Made by a program: the position numbers and the translations under genes | Notes under the pieces: generated by a model | The model's input: the letters and a program-made list of their open reading frames with translations, nothing else | Databases searched by the model: none | Told to the model about the DNA's origin: nothing | DNA from: an uncultured Senegalimassilia sp. | Lineage (GTDB): Bacteria; Actinomycetota; Coriobacteriia; Coriobacteriales; Eggerthellaceae | Assembly (NCBI RefSeq): GCF_934630535.1 | Contig: NZ_CAKTVU010000006.1 | Coordinates: 40,863-104,862, forward strand | Direction of reading: 5' to 3' | DNA: 64,000 nt | Shown: one piece after another, positions 59,803 through 64,000 of the stretch | Numbering within the stretch: the first letter of the stretch is position 1 | How the letters are laid out: every line of letters begins with the position of its first letter

Positions 59803-62319
59803 ATGGATCAAGAAGTGGAGCTTTTGGCGCCGGCTGGCGGCATCGCTGCCTTCCATGCCGCTGTGCGTGGTGGCGCCGACGCGGTTTACCTGGGCCTTCA
59901 ATCGTTCAACGCGCGACGTGGCGCCGACAATTTCACCATCGACACGTTCGCCGATGCTTGCGCTTTCGCGCATCTGCGCGGCGTGAACGTCTACGTTACG
60001 CTCAACACGGCCATTCTGCCCGGCGAGGTCGACAGCGCCATGGAAACGGCGCGCCAGGCATATCGCGCCGGCGCCGATGCGTTCATCGTGCAAGATATCG
60101 GCATCGCCTCCGAGCTTTCGCGAACGTTGCCGCAGGCGCGCTTGCATATCTCCACGCAAATGAACACGCACAACGAGGCGGGTATGCAAGCCGCTGTCCA
60201 GCTCGGGGCAGCGCGCGTGACGCTCGCGCGCGAGCTGTCGCTGCCCGAGATCGAGCATTTGGCGAAGGTCGGCGATGAGCTGGGCCTGGAAATCGAGACG
60301 TTCGCCCACGGTGCGTTGTGTGTGTGCTATTCGGGCCAGTGCTTCATATCCTCGCTCATCGGCGGGCGCTCGGCCAATCGCGGCTTGTGCGCGCAAGCGT
60401 GCCGCCTGCCGTACGCATTGCATAACGTGGCGAAGAGCAAGCCGCTCCCGGCACCGGGCGACCACCTGCTGTCTCCGCAGGATCTGTGCAGCATCGACCT
60501 GCTTCCTGATTTGGTACGCGCCGGTGTGGCGTCCCTGAAAATCGAAGGCCGCATGAAGTCGCCCGAATATGTCTATGCTGTAACCAGCGCTTATCGCGCC
60601 GCGCTCGACCGCGTTCTCGTGGCGCGCGACGCCGCGCGCGAAAGCGGTGCGCAGGATTGGGCCGCTCCGGGAGGAACGGAGCAGGAGCACGCCCAGCTTG
60701 CCGAGGCGTTCTCCCGTGGCTTCACTACCGCATACCTGGAGGGCAAACGCGGAAACGAGATCATGAGCTACGGCCGTCCGAACAACCGCGGCGTGTTCGT
60801 CGGACGTGTGGCGTCTGTCAAGAACGGAAAGGCCGCCGTGGCATGCGAGCGCCCCATCGTTGCGGGCGACGTGCTCGAGTTTTGGACGAACAAAGGCCAT
60901 TTCGCCTACACCGTTTCCCAGGTGGATACCGATCGCAACGGCAATCTGCTGCTTGCGCCGGAGCGTGCGGTGGGGAAGGGCGATCGCGTGTTCCGTGTGC
61001 GCAGTGCCGAGGCGGCGTTCGTCGATGACGACCGCCTGCCGCGCATCCAGGTGCAGGGTCGCGCGCGTCTGCGCATCGGGCAGCCGCTTCGCATCGAGTT
61101 TTGCCTGGCTGACAACCCCGCCGACCCGCGCGCTCTGCGCGCCGCCCGCAAGCGCTTTGCCGAGGACGCGCTGCCCGTTGGGGCTGCCGAGGGCCAGCAG
61201 ATCGGGCTCGCACGCACCAAGGCGGTTAGCGAAGATGACGTCCGTGCTCATATCGACAGGTTGGGGCAGACTCCATTTTCCCTGGTGAACCTCAATATCG
61301 ACATGGACGAGGGCGTGGGAATCGGCTTCTCGCAGCTGCATCATGTGCGCGCAGAGGCGCTCGACTCCCTTGAGCAAGCTTTGCTTGAGGGCGCTTCCCA
61401 GCGCCCGCTGCCGCGCGTGGAGGCGGGGGACCGTATGCTTCCGGCACACGCCGGCGGCGTCCATATCGCGGTGTTGGCCACCAATCCGGCCTGCGCTCGT
61501 GCGGCAAAGCGCGCCGGCGCCGATGAGGTGTACGTTCCGGCGGTCAACCTGGCGCATGGCCAGGCCACCATCGCCGGCCAGCTCTCGGAAACCGCCGAGC
61601 AGGCAAGCTATCCGAAGGCATGCACCGTCGTGCTGCCTGTCGCCGACCATGATGATTGCGAGCTCACGCGCGAGCATGCATGCGGCTTCGACGCCTGGCG
61701 CAGCGTTCACGCTGATCAGCCGGTCATGGCCGAAAGCCTTGGGCAGCTCGTCCGTGCTCACGATATGGGCGCCTGCGTAGAGGTGGGTCCGCACCTGCCC
61801 ATCACCAATGCGCTCGCCCTGCAAACCGCGGCGCGTCTTGGCGCGAAGCGAGTCTGGCTCTCTCCCGAGCTCAACCTGGCCCAAATCTCCGATTTGGCGA
61901 AGGAAAGCCCCGTCGAGCTCGGCCTTACCGTCATCGGACGTCAGGAGCTCATGACCACGGAGCATTGCATGCTCATGAGCCAGGGCCCCTGCGCTCAGGA
62001 GTGCGCAACGTGTGTGCGCCGCAAAAGCCCGCATTTCCTGAAGGATCGCAAGGGTTACGACTTCCCGGTGGTATCTGATCAGCTCGGTCGCAGCCATCTT
62101 TACAACAGCGTGCAGCTTGATGTCGCGCATGCCGTCCCCGATATCGTTCAGGCTGGCATCACCTGGCTTCTGGTGGACAGCACGCTCATGAACGTGCAAG
62201 AAACCACGCAAGCGGTTCAGCGCGTCGTGCGCGCCCGCAACGTGGCGCACGCGCAGGGCGCGGCGCTGCCGAAAGAACCCGGCTGCACCAGCGGACACCT
62301 GTTCCGCGGCGTGCAATAA
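59803..62319 (+). CDS. U32 peptidase-family protein, long form (RlhA-like)
   Basis: 838 residues from the ATG at 59803, preceded by GGGGG; upstream codons in frame lack a site and overlap the divergent PBP promoter. The N-terminal half is a U32 domain: ELLAPAGGIAAFHAAVRGGADAVYLGL, STQMNTHN, and the cysteine set GALCVCYSGQC..GLCAQACRLPY near 170-200. A DUF3656-like middle follows, then a second TIM-barrel-like part with EHCMLMSQGPCAQECATC near 720. The long form in E. coli (RlhA) hydroxylates 23S rRNA; whether this one is an rRNA enzyme or a peptidase cannot be decided here. Confidence 0.88.
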   Translation: MDQEVELLAPAGGIAAFHAAVRGGADAVYLGLQSFNARRGADNFTIDTFADACAFAHLRGVNVYVTLNTAILPGEVDSAMETARQAYRAGADAFIVQDIGIASELSRTLPQARLHISTQMNTHNEAGMQAAVQLGAARVTLARELSLPEIEHLAKVGDELGLEIETFAHGALCVCYSGQCFISSLIGGRSANRGLCAQACRLPYALHNVAKSKPLPAPGDHLLSPQDLCSIDLLPDLVRAGVASLKIEGRMKSPEYVYAVTSAYRAALDRVLVARDAARESGAQDWAAPGGTEQEHAQLAEAFSRGFTTAYLEGKRGNEIMSYGRPNNRGVFVGRVASVKNGKAAVACERPIVAGDVLEFWTNKGHFAYTVSQVDTDRNGNLLLAPERAVGKGDRVFRVRSAEAAFVDDDRLPRIQVQGRARLRIGQPLRIEFCLADNPADPRALRAARKRFAEDALPVGAAEGQQIGLARTKAVSEDDVRAHIDRLGQTPFSLVNLNIDMDEGVGIGFSQLHHVRAEALDSLEQALLEGASQRPLPRVEAGDRMLPAHAGGVHIAVLATNPACARAAKRAGADEVYVPAVNLAHGQATIAGQLSETAEQASYPKACTVVLPVADHDDCELTREHACGFDAWRSVHADQPVMAESLGQLVRAHDMGACVEVGPHLPITNALALQTAARLGAKRVWLSPELNLAQISDLAKESPVELGLTVIGRQELMTTEHCMLMSQGPCAQECATCVRRKSPHFLKDRKGYDFPVVSDQLGRSHLYNSVQLDVAHAVPDIVQAGITWLLVDSTLMNVQETTQAVQRVVRARNVAHAQGAALPKEPGCTSGHLFRGVQ

Positions 62320-62367
62320 GCCGCATGTGCTAGAATCCCGAAGATACGCGTTTAGAAAGAGGAGATC

Positions 62368-63579
62368 ATGCTGTCCGCAGAAGAACAACTGCATATCATC
62401 GCATCGGGCGCTGCGCAAATCGTGCCCGAAAGCGGCCTGCTCGAGAAGCTCAAGCGCGGTAAGCCGCTCAACATCAAGCTCGGCGTCGACCCCACCAGTC
62501 CCGATCTGCATCTGGGCCATGCGGTTCCGCTACGCAAGATGCGTCAGTTCCAGGACCTGGGCCACAACGTCACGCTCATCATCGGCAATGGCACGGCGCT
62601 CATCGGCGACCCTTCGGGCAAGAACACCACCCGCCCGCAGCTCTCCCAGGAGCAGGTGCAGGCCAACGCCGAAACCTACGTCGCCCAGGCTATGAAGATC
62701 CTGGACCCCGAGAGAACGAAGATCGTCTACAACGCCGATTGGATTCTGTCGCTGAATCTCAAGGACCTCCTCGGTCTTATGAGCAAGTTCACCGTCGCCC
62801 GCATCCTCGAGCGCGATGACTTCACGAAGCGCTACCAGTCCCAAACGCCCATCGCCATGCATGAGTTCCTGTATCCCATCATGCAGGCATATGACTCGGT
62901 CATGGTGAAGGCGGACGTCGAAATGGGCGGCACCGACCAGCTGTTCAACCTTCTGGCCGGCCGCGACCTCATGGAGAAGATGGACATGGAGCCGCAGATC
63001 GCGCTTACCATGCCGCTGCTCGAGGGCACCGACGGCGTGCGCAAGATGTCGAAAAGCTACGGCAACTACGTGGGCCTCACCGATGACGCTAACGATATGT
63101 TCGGCAAGGTCATGTCCATCCCCGATGAGCTCATGATCAAGTACTATCGCCTGGCATCCACGCTGCCCGTCGCCGAAATCGATCAGCTCGAGGCCGACCT
63201 GAAGGCAGACAAGCTGCATCCCAACAAGGTTAAGCGTGCGCTGGCCCGCAACATCGTCGCCGCCTATCACGATGAGGCTGCGGCCGAGCAGGCGGAAGCC
63301 GACTTCGACCTGAAGTTCAAGGACCACGGTTTCCCGGAGGATGCACCCACCTTCCAGGCGGATCTCACCCCGGGCGAGGATGGCACCGTGTACTTTGCCA
63401 AGCTGCTGGTGAACGCCGGTGCGGCGCAAAGCGTATCCGACGCACGACGCCTCATCGACGGCGGCGGCGTCAAGGTTAACGGCGAGGCGCTCGAGCCCAA
63501 GTCTTATAACCTGGAGCCCGCTCGCCTCGAAGGCGCGCAGATCCAGGTCGGCAAGAAGAAGTTCCTGCGCCTGGTCTAG
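62368..63579 (+). CDS. tyrS: Tyrosyl-tRNA synthetase
   Basis: 403 residues. Class I motifs: DLHLGHAVPLRK (HIGH type, about 48-59) and KMSKS near 225. A C-terminal S4 RNA-binding domain spans about 340-400 (VSDARRLIDGGGVKVNG). The spacing is that of the TyrRZ/TyrRS-long bacterial branch. AGAGGAG precedes the ATG. Unlike pheS it has no T-box in front; only 48 bases separate it from the U32 gene. Confidence 0.95.
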   Translation: MLSAEEQLHIIASGAAQIVPESGLLEKLKRGKPLNIKLGVDPTSPDLHLGHAVPLRKMRQFQDLGHNVTLIIGNGTALIGDPSGKNTTRPQLSQEQVQANAETYVAQAMKILDPERTKIVYNADWILSLNLKDLLGLMSKFTVARILERDDFTKRYQSQTPIAMHEFLYPIMQAYDSVMVKADVEMGGTDQLFNLLAGRDLMEKMDMEPQIALTMPLLEGTDGVRKMSKSYGNYVGLTDDANDMFGKVMSIPDELMIKYYRLASTLPVAEIDQLEADLKADKLHPNKVKRALARNIVAAYHDEAAAEQAEADFDLKFKDHGFPEDAPTFQADLTPGEDGTVYFAKLLVNAGAAQSVSDARRLIDGGGVKVNGEALEPKSYNLEPARLEGAQIQVGKKKFLRLV

Positions 63580-63617
63580 CTGCAACGCTAGAAGTTGTAA
63601 GTATATATAGCGAATCG

Positions 63618-63652
63618 AACGGAGGGGGTCGAAGATCGGCCCTCTCCGTTTG
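63618..63652 (+). terminator. Terminator of tyrS
   Basis: 11-base arms with one mismatch (AACGGAGGGGG and CCCTCTCCGTT) around an 11-base loop, with only TT after the stem. Confidence 0.6.
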
Positions 63653-63767
63653 CGTATAGGGATGAGACGCCCACGATGTGTTGGCCTCATTATTCTGGCG
63701 AATATAAACGGCACCCGCCTGGATTCGCCCCGCGTCGCCCAGCGCTCTGCCCTCGGTAGTTGAGATT

Positions 63768-63890
63768 GCCGCTATGCCGAGCGGCGCACCCCGCCTCGGG
63801 GCGCTCCCCGTCAATATGCAGGGAAGGGCGCAAAGCGCCCGAATCCCCTTATAGCCCCAAGGGGCCGCAACGCGCCCCCAAGCCCCTTCC
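63768..63890. repeat. Cluster of short inverted repeats downstream of tyrS
   Basis: At least four small hairpins in a row: GCCGCT/AGCGGC, CCCCG/CGGGG, GGGCG/CGCCC and CCCCTT/AAGGGG. The stretch is C-rich and shows no supportable gene. Confidence 0.5.
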
Positions 63891-63943
63891 CAAACCCCAT
63901 ATGTGTTCAGAATGTGAAGATAACGCCCGATGCGAAATAGTTC

Positions 63944-63972
63944 TGGACACGGCCCGGGGAGGAGCGTATTAT
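63944..63972 (+). promoter_or_regulatory. Strong sigma70-type promoter reading out of the window
   Basis: TGGACA (63944-63949) and TATTAT (63967-63972) with a 17-base spacer. No ribosome site or start codon follows in the last 28 bases, so the product, possibly a stable RNA, lies beyond the window. Confidence 0.65.
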
Positions 63973-64000
63973 TCAATCTTGCGCCAAGCACGAAAGCGCT

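Noticed and set aside
59785..62520. 911-codon open frame on the minus strand opposite the U32 gene
   Set aside because: The plus strand encodes a clear U32-family protein with cysteine motifs. High GC in third positions removes stops on the opposite strand. The minus-strand product has no recognisable domain and no good ribosome site.
63476..63991. 171-codon minus-strand frame at the right edge
   Set aside because: It covers the end of tyrS, its terminator, the hairpin cluster and the promoter. Proline/arginine-rich translation with no family support.
1..64000. CRISPR arrays, tRNA or rRNA genes, insertion sequences, phage genes
   Set aside because: Intergenic stretches were read for direct-repeat arrays, T-arm signatures, transposase and integrase frames. 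None was found, although a covariance scan could not be run.

Overview
The window is GC-rich, densely coded bacterial chromosome. The gene content points to the Coriobacteriia, most likely Eggerthellaceae. The evidence is a DMSO-reductase-type respiratory locus next to a polytopic-membrane LuxR regulator, T-box leaders, an arg cluster in actinobacterial order, and leaderless-looking promoters. No rRNA, tRNA, CRISPR array, insertion sequence or prophage was seen inside the window. The assignment is inference from gene content, not from a marker gene.

Layout. 1-7.2 kb: a divergently transcribed membrane LuxR-type regulator (cut by the window edge), then a molybdopterin respiratory operon (catalytic subunit, four-cluster ferredoxin subunit, membrane anchor, TorD-type chaperone, second anchor). 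7.2-9.2 kb: a drug-type MFS transporter fused to a CBS-domain pair. 9.5-13.1 kb: a tryptophan T-box leader controlling a complete ECF transporter (TrpP-like S component, two ATPases, EcfT). 13.2-18.3 kb: Zn-dependent macrodomain hydrolase, aminoacyl-tRNA deacylase, HtrA protease, cystine-type symporter. 18.4-27.2 kb: a housekeeping block pyrH-frr-uppS-cdsA-dxr-rseP-ispG-proS that links translation, polyprenyl and phospholipid synthesis, the MEP pathway and membrane proteolysis. 27.3-35.3 kb: LysR regulator, phasin-like/UbiB pair, zinc-ribbon membrane protein, GNAT, and a FecBCD-type metal-complex ABC transporter. 35.6-40.7 kb: T-box-controlled pheST and map. 40.9-42.0 kb: an unrecognised translationally coupled gene pair. 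42.1-43.9 kb: FKBP isomerase and glutamate-cysteine ligase. 44.0-54.3 kb: nucleotide-sugar dehydratase and argCJBD-argR-argGH. 54.4-63.6 kb: two convergent class A penicillin-binding proteins around a small lipoprotein, a U32 peptidase-family protein, and tyrS. The last 0.4 kb holds short inverted repeats and a strong sigma70-type promoter reading out of the window.

How the genes fit together. The respiratory locus, the many exported or membrane proteins and the metal uptake system suit an anaerobe that respires an external electron acceptor. Two operons are wired to charged-tRNA levels by T-boxes (Trp uptake and PheRS), and the arg genes carry ARG-box-like sites around argR, so amino-acid supply is a visible regulatory theme. 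The most unusual protein-level observations are the MFS-CBS fusion, an M50 site-2 protease that seems to lack its PDZ domain and carries a helix-turn-helix-like insert, an ECF ATPase with a degenerate ABC signature, and an orphan gene pair with no recognisable family.
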